Positions 11,120 to 21,679 of a stretch of DNA of 64,000 bases are shown here, one piece after another. This stretch comes from Eutreptiella sp. 'Long Island Sound 2002' (Eukaryota; Euglenozoa; Euglenophyceae; Eutreptiales; Eutreptiaceae), in NCBI GenBank assembly GCA_964036045.1, contig OZ038394.1, forward strand, positions 1,056,805 through 1,120,804. Reading direction: 5' to 3'. Each line of letters begins with the position of its first letter. The first letter of the stretch is position 1. The notes under the pieces are model-generated. The model was not told the origin of the DNA, did not search any database, and was given only the letters and a program-made list of their open reading frames with translations. The position numbers were made by a program, and so were the translations under genes.

Positions 11120-12016
11120 TTGCAGGGTGTGTTCGGCGTGCTTTGCTGTGGTCGGCATACAGGTATGCTCTGGTGCAGACCTGCCTTCATGGCCCTAGTC
11201 TTGCAGGACCTTCTGATGTTATTGCTGCTGCCATGGCAATGCCACACCGTGTTTGAAACCCCCAGGATGGGTATTTTTCTGCAGTTGGTGGGTTTCCCCA
11301 TTGGCACTAATTGTGACCCAACGTGGGGAACCTAGTGCTTCGATGCTATGAGCGCGTGCACGCCGTGGTGGATATATTGCTATTCCGTTTTATTGGTGAT
11401 TATTTGGTGCTACACCATGATGGCGTCACAGAAGCGGAGTTTTTAGCGCGTATGCAAAAACCATGCCCATTACATTTATGTGTGGGCGTGGAAACGTTCA
11501 ACCGTTCTGCCAATATTTCTTTCATGGATTTGCTCATTGTGAGATTGCACCCTTTAAAAACAAGTGTTTACTTTAAACCCTTGCACACGTGTTCCTGCAT
11601 TCCGTGGAATTCAAATACACCACATTATGTCAAGGTGGGATGGATTGTTGCGGAGTTTATGCGATTTTTTGATGATTTGCTCTCATGAAGAATAGTTCTT
11701 GACGTGTTGGAGAATGTTGAAGTCGGCGTTGATTAGGTTCCGCTATCCGCCACATGTGTATCATGAACCGCCACGTCAATGGATGGATAGGGAAACATAT
11801 TTGAAGCCACAAGCACGCAACACGGATGTGGTGCATTTCGTGCGAGTGCCATTTCATGCTTCCATGCTTGTTCTGTGGGCTGCTATCTTTTCACCACTAC
11901 AAAGCAGGTTCAAGAAAGCTATTCCTGACCTATACGTCTGTGTGACGCTGAAGCTCTCACTCAGTTTGAGGATGCTCTTTCATTCACACCGTATGCGTGC
12001 CTTTCGCGAGGAGTGA
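11120..12016 (+). pseudogene. Penelope-like reverse transcriptase, C-terminal part
   Basis: Up to about 11325 the frame reads VFETPRMGIFLQLVGFPIGT followed by NCDPTWG, the GGF-x-MGT-x-CAP...ANL motif of Penelope-like RTs. One frame over, from 11323, it continues NLVLRCYERV, then RFIGDYLVLHHDG (motif C, where YIDD is expected), ISFMDLLIV and VYFKPLHTCS. From 11699 a third frame reads ALIRFRYPPHVY, near the RGYP-type segment that follows the RT in this class. The catalytic double Asp is lost (IGD) and there are at least two frameshifts, so it is dead. No GIY-YIG endonuclease was seen. Class assignment rests on motif order. Confidence 0.55.
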
Positions 12017-12382
12017 GGGCGCCTGCGTAAATTTTGGTTGTGCACGTGGTATGTCCCTAATGGCACCATTGTATTCCGTTTTTTCGCGAATCGGCCGTTT
12101 CTGTGGTCCATTTCACGTGTTATGTGCTGAATTTTTGGCCAGATGTGTAGCATGTGATCAACTGCTGCGGCTCTTGCGGCGACACACACGCACCACCACA
12201 GCGGCAGCGAGCAGTTTTCAGACATGGACAGCTGCCTGTTTTGGACAGGCGGCCGTCAAATCGCTACCTTAATCCTATGGAAATTCCAATTTTAGATTTT
12301 TATGATGTTTGGGGGGGGTTTCGGGTTAGTCAATTCCCAACCCCATTCCCTTAATTCATGTCATTATGTGTCCCATAGGTTG

Positions 12383-12426
12383 TTTATTGGCTGAGGAGGA
12401 CCCTTGTAGGGCCGAAACGCGTATCT
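12383..12426 (+). ncRNA. Hammerhead-ribozyme-like motif of the Penelope-like element
   Basis: CTGAGGA (12391-12397, fitting CUGANGA) is followed by a stem GGACCC-TTGTA-GGGCC. Then comes C-GAAA (12413-12417), a CGCG palindrome and GTA, a permitted NUH cleavage triplet. Penelope-like elements are known to carry hammerhead motifs with very short or palindromic stem III. Stem II pairs with one bulged A. A convincing stem I was not found, so activity is doubtful in this copy. Confidence 0.4.
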
Positions 12427-12437
12427 TGACATTTGGC

Positions 12438-12512
12438 GCAGACCCTCCTTCATGGCCCTAGTCTTGCAGGACCTTCTGACGTTATTGCTGCAGCCACAGC
12501 AATGCTCTGGTA
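12438..12512 (+). repeat. Truncated second copy of the Penelope-like RT start
   Basis: Nearly repeats 11174-11245 (GCAGACC...TTCATGGCCCTAGTCTTG...GGACCTTCTGA, then TTATTGCTGC). It lies directly downstream of the hammerhead-like motif, consistent with the head-to-tail partial tandem structure typical of Penelope-like elements. Confidence 0.6.
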
Positions 12513-13069
12513 ATGATGGGGTTTCTTGTAATCATTTTGTCAATCATTTGTTCTATTGGAAGGGGTGGTCGGGTGGTCTAAGGTAGCAGAACCTCAAGAC
12601 GTTGTTGCTGAGCAGTGCTTCGAAGCATCCATATCGTTTATGTTGGAGATGGCCTACGGTCAACGGTACCTGAGGATGCTGATCACCCACGGTACTTTGT
12701 GACCACCAGGGTGGTTTTGCGGGCAGTGGCCCTGTGGACTCCGTGGTTTGCTTTGGTTTTCATGTTTGAAGGACAGCCCTATTCCTGACAAGCCTTATCT
12801 TGGATAGCGCTGTGGAAAAGATGTCCAGAGGAGGAGAGGGCGCAGTATTGATCAATGGAAACAAGCAACCCATGCCTGGTATGCCATTAAGCGGTCCCAT
12901 CGAATATCAACTCACGTACGCCTTCTCATCTTGCCCTTGTGTGCTGTGATTAGTTTTCAGGGGTGGGGCCGTCACGTTGATGGCTGGAGTTACTGTTGGG
13001 TAACTCTAATGATGTGACACTGACTGTATGTGCATCGGTATTTAAAAATAGTGCATTGTGGGCAGGCTA
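12513..13069. other. No gene recognised
   Basis: About 550 bp between the Penelope-like debris and repeat copy 2. Only short readings; nothing supported. Confidence 0.4.
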
Positions 13070-14045
13070 TCTCATGCCCTCTGACGTCTATCTGTATCAT
13101 TTCCAACACATATCAAGGACTATGCGGATTCTCAGTCCCTTCTGTGCATCCATATTATGCTTAGCCGAATTTGGGTATACTCGTACCACCTTGCAGCTTG
13201 CCGTCATAACATCGTCATGTTGTGCTGTACTGTGTTGTGATTGTTGTATTGTGTTTTGCTGTGTCGTTGTGTTGTGTTGTGTTGTGTTGTGTTGTGTTGT
13301 GTTGTGTTGTGTTGTGTTGTGTTGTGTTGTGTTGTGTTGTGTTGCGTTGCGTTGCGTTGTGTTGCGTTGCATTGCGTTGTGTTGTGTTGTGTTCTGCTCT
13401 GTTGTGTGGTGTTGTATTTTCCTGTCGTGCTTCGTTGTGTTTTGTTTCAATCATCTGGCCACCCGCCACATTTTATGTGCAAGGGATTTGAGCCAGGGGA
13501 AGAATCTGTAGTGCAGCTCCTCGAGATTGCATGTGCTGACACTCCTCTCCTCCCTTTGCTGAAGAAACCTGCCGTTTGGGGTGCTTCTTGGCATTGCCGC
13601 GCCCCTCTCTTTGCGTTCTACTGTTTGTCTCACTCAGCCAGAACCTTTCATTGGTGATGGTGGTCGAGGTTGAGCTTTTCTCTTTTGCTCCTGCCGTGCT
13701 CTTTTTCCTCTTCCTTTTTCGTGTGCCAAAGCATGCCTTTGCGTCCAGGAAACCCCCCCTAGCACCCTTGTAGCATGTCAACCACTTGGCTGGGCTACAA
13801 TTGCACCCACGCAGAAGTCCTAGAACTCCTGCTGGCTGCCTCAGAACGTCTTCGCTCATTGGTAACATTAAAACAATTGCCTAAGCACATGTGCGCTTCA
13901 AACTCTTGCATGGGTCTTACTGGAGAGGAGGATTGCATTTTTCCTGACAGGGATGATCAGTTTAGATGCAGAATGAGTCTTCATGTTAGGCTTGGGTCCA
14001 ACAGGTTTCAGATTGAGAGTTCATTTTTCTTAGGGGATGAAGAAA
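13070..14045 (+). repeat. Dispersed direct repeat, copy 2
   Basis: Diverged partner of 9738-10545. It differs by a long pentanucleotide satellite expanded at the position where copy 1 has only a short GTTGTATTGTATT stretch. At its right end similarity stops at 14045, where copy 1 continues. The copy 1 continuation (CCGCCNCAAAAAAT...CCAGGTCCA) reappears at 14710-14755, after a Ty3 fragment. Confidence 0.75.
13264..13395 (+). repeat. (GTTGT)n pentanucleotide microsatellite
   Basis: About 25 units of GTTGT, with GTTGC variants toward the right end, inside repeat copy 2. Readings through it (poly-Cys/Val on one strand, Asn/Thr/Gln/His on the other) are artefacts of the repeat. Confidence 0.95.
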
Positions 14046-14109
14046 TCTCAAATGTCCCTGTGGGGGTGCAAAAGGCAGTCAAATGCCTGCACTCCTCCAA
14101 CAGGGGCAT

Positions 14110-14759
14110 CTAGGGGCATCTGGGCATCTGGTGGAAGCCATCCTCCAGATCCAGCAGGGTCCAGAGATGGTTCCCCGCTTGGTTCTGAAGGACCTCTTCG
14201 ATCACCGGCAGTGGGAACTCATGGCGCTGCAGGCACGAGTTCAAACACCGGTAGGCGATGACCAGCCTCCACTTATTGGTTGCTCGTTTGGGAACCAGGA
14301 ACCCTCTCGCGACACAGGTGCTGTGGAAACGGACAATCCATCCTTTATCAAGGAATCCAGTTATTTTTGTTGCCATGTAGTTATTTATTTTGTCATTCCC
14401 TCCTCCTTGATACCCACAGCCCCGATGGGGTTGCATGCCCGAGGTTGTGAGCTTGGAATCAGTTCCAGCTTACAGAAACTCACATTCTTTGCTCCTCTTT
14501 TCAGCGCATTTGCTTCGATTTTCGCGTATTTGTTCCCGGTAGGGTCAAATACGGAGTCCGAAAAGTCGTCATAAATGCGCCATCGGAGAGATGCAGGGAG
14601 ATCCAAGCAGCTCCCCATCAGCCTTAATAACTGACCTAACACAATGCTCATTGCTGCTAAACAAAGTAGCAGGGGGGCAAGTTTGGTACCCAAGAGAGGC
14701 ACCGGGTATCCGCCGCAAAAAATCAATCTTTCAATAGCATCCAGGTCCATGCCGGGCAC
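14110..14759 (-). pseudogene. pol: Ty3-like pol fragment (pre-RT and start of RT)
   Basis: Two minus-strand readings in different frames. The downstream one contains GFLDKGWIVRF, WRLVIAYRCLN, FPLPVIEEVL and LLDLEDGFHQMP, the N-terminal RT blocks of Ty3 elements up to motif A. The upstream one (14385-14759) is the region preceding RT. It is cut off just after motif A, so it is a dead fragment. It sits inside the right part of repeat copy 2. Confidence 0.65.
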
Positions 14760-14789
14760 GCTACCTTTGTATGAAGTATCTTATCTATA

Positions 14790-16185
14790 GCTCCAAGTTT
14801 ACCTTCACCTTGGGAACTCCCCCAAGTAGACCGCAATAGACTGCAAACCTTCTCTGCAAAGCACTTTGTATAAGCCGAAATATGAGAATTCAACAACCGA
14901 AAATATCACTCCCACTACTTCCAACCACCACCTTTGCCATCGTCATGCACTGGGTGCAAAGGATAGGCCCAATTCTTAGACACATCAAAAAGGTACTCCA
15001 AATTGTTTGGCGAGGTGGGGGCAAAAACAGACACATGTGGGTAATTGTCAAAAAAAGATGCCCGGCACGCGCGCGGCGCGTTGATGCTCCCTCATTGTCA
15101 CTTGTTGTAGTCACTAGTTCGTGGCAGATATCCGGTGTTCAAAAGATGCACGGGGCGCGCCCCGTGCAGGCGCCTGGCAAACATTCCCCAATGTGGCGCT
15201 GTAGGTCCCTGTACACTTCGGAATTTTAGCGTACCGGGTGTGTGCTGTCTATCTCGTTCGTCCAATCCTCCCGCAACCAACACTATTTTAAGCATCCACG
15301 TTGATACCGTTTGCTCTGATCACGTCGAGAAGGCAGTTGTTGTGTAGCCCCATTGATGCCTATGTTCTTTAGAGGCCGTGAGGCGGCAGGGTTTACGAAG
15401 CCCATTGAGAAAAACGTTGTTCAACTTGCCAATTTATCCATGTCGGAAACCCCAAGAAAGCAATTGTTTCAGTTTTGCCCTCAGCAGCAAGGGTCACTAT
15501 GAACCCCCCCTCCCCCACCTCCCACCATTCATGCACGCATGCCATGTAGTGGCACCCCAAGCTCGGTGTGTTGGTGACACATCTTTGGGATGCTCTCTAC
15601 GGAGCTTCAACACGACTGTTCTCTTTTTAGACCCCTCAGCATGTTTCAAGCTTGCAACATGTTGTCATTTGTCCGGTCTATGGTGACACTGTCATACCAC
15701 AAGTAATTGCATCAATCGATCAATTAGAGTGTATTTTGTTGCATTTTGCATAATTTAATGTCTAAAGGCGGGTCCATGAGCTGTTTTCATGGGTTGTGCA
15801 AACACACTTCACAGTCATGTTTGGAACACCATTAACACAAGCAGGTTAGTTGCTCTGCAAGGGGATGGGTGACATGAGGGCACACTTTGTGCATTGTGCT
15901 GCTAAAGACCAACCATCACAATTTTCTACGAAATGCAATGACTTTTATTTTGCTAAGTGTATTGACTATATTGACACACAGAGTTTGACACTTGTTGGGA
16001 CAAAATTGTTCGTCTGACACAACACATGTCATATATGCTGTGTTATGTTTTTTGCTTTGTGGGGCAAGGTTTAGGGTTGGTACACAAGTAAGTGGAGACG
16101 CTGCAACTTATGTAGACTTCGTAAGTATGAGCCAAAAGGACGATGACTTCCTGCAAGAAGACGTCGTGATTTAGCTAGCTCAAGT
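14790..16185. other. No gene recognised; contains a 22-bp palindrome
   Basis: About 1.4 kb with only short readings. 15092-15135 is the inverted partner of 10594-10637. 15147-15168 is a perfect GC-rich palindrome, described separately. The rest shows nothing I can support. Confidence 0.4.
15147..15168. repeat. Perfect 22-bp palindrome
   Basis: The left half is TGCACGGGGCG and the right half is its exact reverse complement. It lies next to the inverted-repeat arm 15092-15135. It could be a hairpin at the end of a transposon or a protein-binding site; neither is shown. Confidence 0.7.
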
Positions 16186-16189
16186 CTGG

Positions 16190-16495
16190 AGCCCACCTAC
16201 CGCCCCACTCTCGGTAGGTGGGAGATGGCCGCTCATGAGAATCGCCGACCCTGCTCCTGAGGAGCCAGCTCCTCAGGAGCACCGACCCTGGCTCCTCAGG
16301 AGCACCGACCCTGCTACTGCTCCTCAGGAGCACCGACCCTGATAAATGCTCCTCAGGAGCACCGACCCTGTACGAGCTCGAGGGTCGGCGATTCTCAGGA
16401 GCGGCGATTGTCTTGTTAAGCATTTTGCTCCTAAGGAGCCAGGGTCATTGCTCCTCAAGAGCTAGGGGCGTGGCTCCTCAGGAGCTAGGGTCAAA
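16190..16495. repeat. Palindrome cluster 1 (GCTCCTCAGGAGC family), fold-back
   Basis: Repeats of the 13-bp near-perfect palindrome GCTCCTCAGGAGC separated by ACCGACCCTG. The first 33 bp form an 11-bp hairpin (CCCACCTACCG / CGGTAGGTGGG). 16231-16252 pairs with 16381-16402, and the orientation of the spacer (GACCCT to AGGGTC) flips there, so the cluster can fold on itself. The main unit is the reverse complement of the cluster 2 unit. Confidence 0.85.
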
Positions 16496-16499
16496 GGTT

Positions 16500-18235
16500 G
16501 GCATTGCTTCGCAGGATAAAGGGGTTGGGGAAAAAAATGGAAAATTGACAGTCAACTATGGTCTATGTATGGTGTCTTCCATGATGCATGCATTTATAAG
16601 TGGAATGGTTGTCATGAAATTTCAGTTGTTGATTTTTCCCAGCGTATGCGCCATAATTGATTACGCTTATATTTTCTACTTTGGAAACGATCTCTCATGA
16701 GCTTAGAAAAGGAGAGAAAAAAGGCTGTTGAACCACAAAACACCACAACAGGGTATCGCGATTTGCATGTCGCAAAGCGCCCTGATTCAGGCAGCAGGAG
16801 AAAATGAACTGTCGTCCCCATTCAAAGCTGAACCATACACAAATGTTCATTCGTACGTCCAACTCACTCATCCATCGTTAGAAGCTTTCGCCGTGTTCCA
16901 AATTCCGCCTGTCCACGATTAGTTGTAAGTCGTTGCTGACCAATGGTTGACAACGGGATGACCAGATTGCTCGGTAAAGAAGTGGTCCCAAGCCGTCACT
17001 CTACCCTTGAAATCGAAGACAACGATGGTCACAGTTTCGGCACTCAGTTTCGTCAACAGCATTTGGACGTTCAAGGGCGGAAAGCACGTGCAGTACATCG
17101 TCGACCAGATAACTGACAAGATTGGTGAAAAATTGAAGAGGAAGGTATTTCAGCCGGGGGGGGGGGGCAAACCTGTGCGCCCTTCGATGCGTTTTGATCT
17201 TTTTTGTGTAGTTTTCGATCACTGAGTTCTTGTCATAGTCTATGGGTAGTTGCGTGGACTTCAAGTTGTGCAAGATCCACTGCACAAGTTGTGCACTGTG
17301 CACAACAAATGCAAAGATCCTTGACGACACAGCGGTGAGGCGCTACCAACTCTCCTTTTCTTTTGGCTGCAGAAAATCGATACAAAGCCCCACATCATCA
17401 GAAATGATTTGTGGGTTTTCGGCAATTGTCTGATTGGTATGTCTCTACTGGACACTGCACAATTGCTCCCGCAAAAATCTGCACTACGTGCCCTCACTGG
17501 CAAAAGTGCTCGTTGACGGAAAGCGTTGCACCAAGCGCTGCAGAGGATACTCCATCATAATGCATGCCACTCCTGCAGTTAATCCTCAATTCGATTCCCA
17601 AACGAAGGAGAATATGACCCTTGTGAAAACCAAGTTCGGCTCCGAGTGAATACAAGAGTGTTGGGCCATACCATACAAGATACTGCAGCACTGTATGGTA
17701 TGGATACCGTGCCGATACCGTACAATACATATGCTGTATGGTACCCATTTTCGTATCTTTGGACCGCAAGGCTCCATTGCAATTTGATGTGTTACTTGAA
17801 TTATTGATGCGCCAATTGGACTACGAATTTGTATTCATTTTTGGTTGATTATTTACTCTGTGAATTTGGGGATAGGATTTTTTGTGCATTTTGCGTACTG
17901 CTTGCGTACTGCTTTCATCCAAAGTCTGATGCAACACAACGGCCAATGATGGTGTATGGAACAATTGCATGCCGGTGGGGTCCGAAAGTTCAATGAATGC
18001 GAATCTTCTAAAGTGAGGCAGATGAAGTGCAATTTCGTGGTTTCTCCCGCAACCAATGAGGAATTGATGGTAGAAAAGGTTGTGTTGATTGCTATGTGAT
18101 TGGTGCCAATACAAAATGTCAATTGTTATACGCATGTATTTAGGTTTAAGTGCTTGCTGCATGGTTCGTTGGCTAAGGCATTAGGAAAAAAGGTTGATTG
18201 AAAAAGATAGCACAAGAGGTTCAAGACTAAAAATG
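16500..18235. other. Interior between palindrome clusters; no gene recognised
   Basis: AT-richer DNA with short readings only. 17670-17745 is rich in imperfect palindromes built on CCATACC/GGTATGG. A G9 run lies at 17157-17167. No transposase or RT motif was found. Confidence 0.4.
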
Positions 18236-18239
18236 CCCA

Positions 18240-19020
18240 ATCAAAGCAAAAACACACTTTTCATTGCGGTTTCAAAATAGAGGCAATGATGTTGTTTGCA
18301 AAACAAAATTACACCCAAGTTGCATGGCTATAAGAGCTTCAAATTCACATTTTTGAAACGAAGTATTTTCTTAATTGACGTTGGTCACAAAGCAAACATT
18401 GAAGCAAAGGAAACAAATGTCTAGTAGACTTTCCAAAGCGCAATGCAACTTTTGGGTTGTTGGTAATGTTCCAAGAATGATGCGGAGCAGATGTTGAAAT
18501 GATGCGAAACAGCAAGCACAAAGTGAAAAGCACTTAGGTTTGTTTTAGCTCCTTGAAAGATACAAACGGTGCTCCTCTGGAACAAAATTGCTCTTCAGGC
18601 GCAATAGTGGTTCTTCTCAAGATCAATGATTCAAACAAATGAACTGGTTCACTCAAAAAAATTTGGAGGAAATCTCTAGTTCAACCTCCAAACCTAACAA
18701 CAATGCAACTTTGATCTACTTTGTTGGCAATCCTGCATGCACGATGGGCACCGTGTACGAAACAGTACACATAAGTAATCAAAAAGTGGGAATACGTCTT
18801 TCTGTTTTGGTTCCTGAGGGCCGCTTTTCTTCGGAAGCAGAATCGTTCCCAAGGAGCAGAGGCGGTGTTCTTCAGGATCAATGATGTAGACATGAGTAAA
18901 GCCTGTAAGAGTCCAAAAAAAGCGACTTTTATCCAAGTTGTTGGTAATTTTGCAGCCACAATGGGCACCCTTTGTACAAAATATGCAAAGTACCGAGCTA
19001 AAAGTGAAAACATTTCCTTT
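18240..19020 (+). repeat. Degenerate long-unit tandem repeat
   Basis: At least three diverged units of roughly 200-300 bp. Each contains a block like GCAACTTT...TTGTTGGTAAT, then ATGGGCACC or a relative, and ends near AAAGTGAAAA. Examples start near 18430, 18700 and 18915. The last unit runs into palindrome cluster 2. No coding role was seen. Confidence 0.5.
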
Positions 19021-19024
19021 TTCT

Positions 19025-19312
19025 GTTTTGGCTCCTCAGGAGCCAGGGTCGGTGCTCCTCAGGAGCAAGGGTCGGTGCTCCTCAGGAGCCAAGTTGCTCC
19101 TCAAGAGCAGGGTCGGTGCTCCTCAGGAGCTTTGGCTCCTGAGGAGCCAGGGTCCGTGCTCCGAAGGAGCCCCCTCAGGGTCGGAGCTCCTTAGGAGCCA
19201 GGGTCGGTGCTCCTGAGGAGCACCCCAGGGTCGGAGCTCCTAAGGAGCCAGGGTCGGTGCTCCTCAGGAGCAGGAGCCAGGGGCGGCTCCTGTCAGGAGC
19301 GGCCATCTCCCA
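19025..19312. repeat. Palindrome cluster 2 (inverted relative to cluster 1)
   Basis: About ten copies of GCTCCTCAGGAGC or close variants, separated by AGGGTCGGT. It ends in GAGCGGCCATCTCCCACC, the reverse complement of the cluster 1 edge GGTGGGAGATGGCCGCTC. Clusters 1 and 2 therefore bound 16190-19312 in inverted orientation. Confidence 0.85.
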
Positions 19313-19348
19313 CCACCCCCACTCTCAGCCCCGGCCCCAGCCTTCTTT

Positions 19349-19567
19349 TTGAACGTACAGACAATTTTGCACTGTCCAAAATGTTCGCAAGCTCATTTTC
19401 TGGGTGTCTATTTTCTTCGAATGACCCTCCATGCTGGTCTTGCCCAGGAAACTTGCCCCCATTGCCGAGGAGAGGTCGTGCTCTCAGATCCAAACATGAA
19501 GTCTAAGCTTTGCGCTATGGCAGGGCCTTGGGCGTTTTTCTTGACAATGGCCTTTTTAGGGAATTAG
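19349..19567 (+). CDS. Small open frame with two CxxC pairs (uncertain)
   Basis: A 72-codon reading with CPKC near residue 9 and CPHC near residue 36, the spacing of a zinc ribbon, then a hydrophobic C-terminus. It directly follows palindrome cluster 2. The start codon is not an ATG in a strong context, and a pyrimidine-rich CAG upstream could equally be a splice acceptor of a longer gene. It may be chance; no family is assigned. Confidence 0.2.
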   Translation: MNVQTILHCPKCSQAHFLGVYFLRMTLHAGLAQETCPHCRGEVVLSDPNMKSKLCAMAGPWAFFLTMAFLGN

Positions 19568-19797
19568 GGGATACGGCGTACTGGGACCTCTCTGGTAGGA
19601 GCCCGATATTGCCTACGCCCCCCCCGGGAGTTCCTACTCCACACCCTGTTGCACCCTTCCGGCTTTGAAAGCATGGGGAATATGACATCATCCCCTGGTG
19701 CAACTATCCGGGAGCGCAGCCGGGCACTACCTTGCAGCCCTATTGACGCCAACTTCAACCAACGGGTGCGTGATCTAAAAGCAGGGAAAGATCTAGT

Positions 19798-20143
19798 ACC
19801 CCAAAGACCCGATGCTCTTTGGTGTATCATCCAACGACTACTCATAGGACGACGCTGCTCAATTCGTTGCCAACCGCAGAGATTCTCTGGACAGGCATGA
19901 GATTGAGACGAGTGATCCCCGGGCAATTTACGAAGAACCAAGACCCCAAAGACTCGATGGGATGCCCCTGGGCGTATCATCCAACGACTACTGAAAGGAC
20001 GACACAGTTCCATCCATTTGGCGTGCTCCTCAATTGGCTGCCAACTGAGGGGAATATGTGAACTGGCATGAGACGGAGATCAGTGACCGCCGGGCAACCT
20101 ACGAAGATCCAGTACCCCAAAGACCCGATGGGATGCCCCTGAG
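19798..20143 (+). repeat. Tandem repeat, units of about 145-170 bp
   Basis: Units start at 19798, 19943 and 20112 with ACCCCAAAGAC(C/T)CGATG. They share GTATCATCCAACGACTACT, a GACGAC block and GGCATGAGA. The third unit stops after GAGGGTA, where sequence assigned to the LTR of element A begins, so A probably inserted into this array. Confidence 0.75.
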
Positions 20144-20154
20144 GGTATGTACAA

Positions 20155-20946
20155 AGTAAGAAACAGTGCTTCTCCAATGCTTTAGGGTATACTTTAGTTG
20201 TATTAGAGATGCACTAAGCACACAGGCATTTCTATCTTAGTATTTGCCCAACCAAAAGTGGTGATAACATATTTTGACCTATGGAACCAAACACTAAATC
20301 AGGATATTGAGTGGACCCCTTAATCCCCTATCAATGTGAGGCTATACATCTTTTCCTGAGTTGACTGAGAACTGACATATCCAGGGCAGAGCCTATGAAT
20401 TTATCTATGTTTTTCCATGAATTCTTAGCTATCCTAGTGGTATGCACCCTAGGGGGCTGGGCACCTCTTTTTGAGAGGTCCTGGGTTCAATTCCCGGTCA
20501 GCCTAGCTAAGTAGAAAGATCCCATGTGACATGGCAGTGACCTCATCGCCACATGCCCTGCCACCTCAGCACATATGGGACCCAAAACAAAGAGTGCACA
20601 TCTCCTGAGATGGCACTATGGAGATTGAGTGACCATGGGGCAGTTTTCCAACTCTTTTTCCAAAATATTTCAGCTATCTTTGTGAATATGCAATCCGATG
20701 TGCCCTGAGTTGCAGTTTCTGTGAATATTCTAACATCTTTCACTGTTTACACTGCAGCCCTTCATGCTTTGATCCTGATTCTCTTGTACTTGCTTATCTC
20801 TGGCTTGGGTCATCCTGGATTGGTTGTATTTCAGCAAATAAAACATTTTCCTCATCAAAAACAAGCAGCAGGAAACCCTACACCAGCAGCAAGCAGCAGG
20901 AGAGGCACAACAAACTCACAGTGTTGAAATCACTATAAAACGTTCT
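20155..20946 (+). repeat. Probable 5' LTR of element A
   Basis: It begins AGTAAGAAACAG, like the D LTR (AGTAAGAAAAAG), and ends TTCT directly before the primer site GGTAGCAAGAGG. Length 792 bp, against 709 for D and 808 for E. No second copy is in the window to confirm it. Confidence 0.55.
20443..20512 (+). other. tRNA-like A/B-box segment inside the A LTR
   Basis: CTAGTGGTATGC resembles a pol III A box. CTGGG-TTCAATT-CCCGG forms a tRNA T arm with a GGTTCAATTCC B box. The acceptor stem does not pair, so it is a tRNA-derived (SINE-like) segment rather than a tRNA gene. A related segment lies at 37793-37862. Confidence 0.45.
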
Positions 20947-20958
20947 GGTAGCAAGAGG
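20947..20958 (+). other. Primer-binding site of element A
   Basis: GGTAGCAAGAGG abuts the LTR end. It matches the GGTAGCAGAGG complement of an initiator tRNA-Met 3' end apart from one extra A. Confidence 0.55.
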
Positions 20959-21046
20959 CAGACTGTCTCTGCGTACCGGCAGCAACCCAGTGCCATACAA
21001 CCAGTGCGCCGAGATCAGTCATATATAAGCAGAAGGGCGAACGAAG

Positions 21047-21679
21047 ATGGACACCAAGAAAGAGGACACCGACGTGAAGACAGCGCCTGAGGTACCAGCA
21101 ATGCCAGCACCTGGTGAACCTGGACCTGGACCTAGCGCTGTACCTTCGGAGCCCTTACATGGGCCAGTGGACGTGGCGGAGGATTCGTTGGAAGGACTCC
21201 AATTGGCCTTCCGGGCCCTCTCAGTCGAGGAGGTGGACACTCATCCTGTGAAGAGAAAGAGAGAGAGGGAGAAGGATGCGGGAGAAGGCATAGCAGAAGA
21301 AAGAGCAGACCAAGGGCACGACCCGACGAATGATCCTACCTTCGAAGGCGCACCAAGCGCTTCTGGCCTCCACGCATCACCCTCTCCTCTAACCACCACA
21401 CTCCCAATTCCAGACCCAGCCGCTGCAACATCCACACGCATAACCAACCCGCCTATGGCTGACGGCACAGGCTTTACTGGTATGCCTACCTACCCTGCCT
21501 ATGGTGTGGACCCACCTACCACTGCGTTTCCTGGGGCAACTACTACCAGTGAGCCGATGACCTCCAGTTATGCGCCGCCATGGAATGCGGCTGACTATCA
21601 CCATCCTCTACCCGCTACGGGAGCCTATGTGGATGTTCCTGGGTATGCAACCCTGAGTGGGTTGAGGAGAGGACCTGAG
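21047..21679 (+). pseudogene. gag: Element A gag, N-terminal part (interrupted by B)
   Basis: The ATG at 21047 opens a Pro/Thr/Glu-rich frame of 211 codons that ends exactly at the left TSD of B. Removing B and one CTGAG joins it in frame to 33527-35248, giving one gag frame of about 784 codons. The apparent extension of this frame to 21790 is B LTR sequence, not gag. The N-terminal region is acidic and low-complexity with a KRKRERE stretch near residue 68. A TATATAAG lies 20-30 bases upstream of the ATG. Confidence 0.75.

Noticed and set aside
12996-13657. Cys/Val-rich and Asn/Thr/His-rich open frames
   Set aside because: Translation of the (GTTGT)n satellite and its complement.
16190-19312. 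CRISPR array in the palindrome clusters
   Set aside because: Spacers are short and themselves repeated (AGGGTCGGT), units vary in length, the genome is eukaryotic, and no cas genes are present.
19207-19506. Open frames with repeated Ser-Gly-Ala / Leu-Leu-Arg-Ser units
   Set aside because: Produced by the GCTCCTCAGGAGC cluster; the same appears on both strands of clusters 1 and 2.
20443-20512. Functional tRNA gene
   Set aside because: T arm and box spacing are good but the acceptor stem does not pair.
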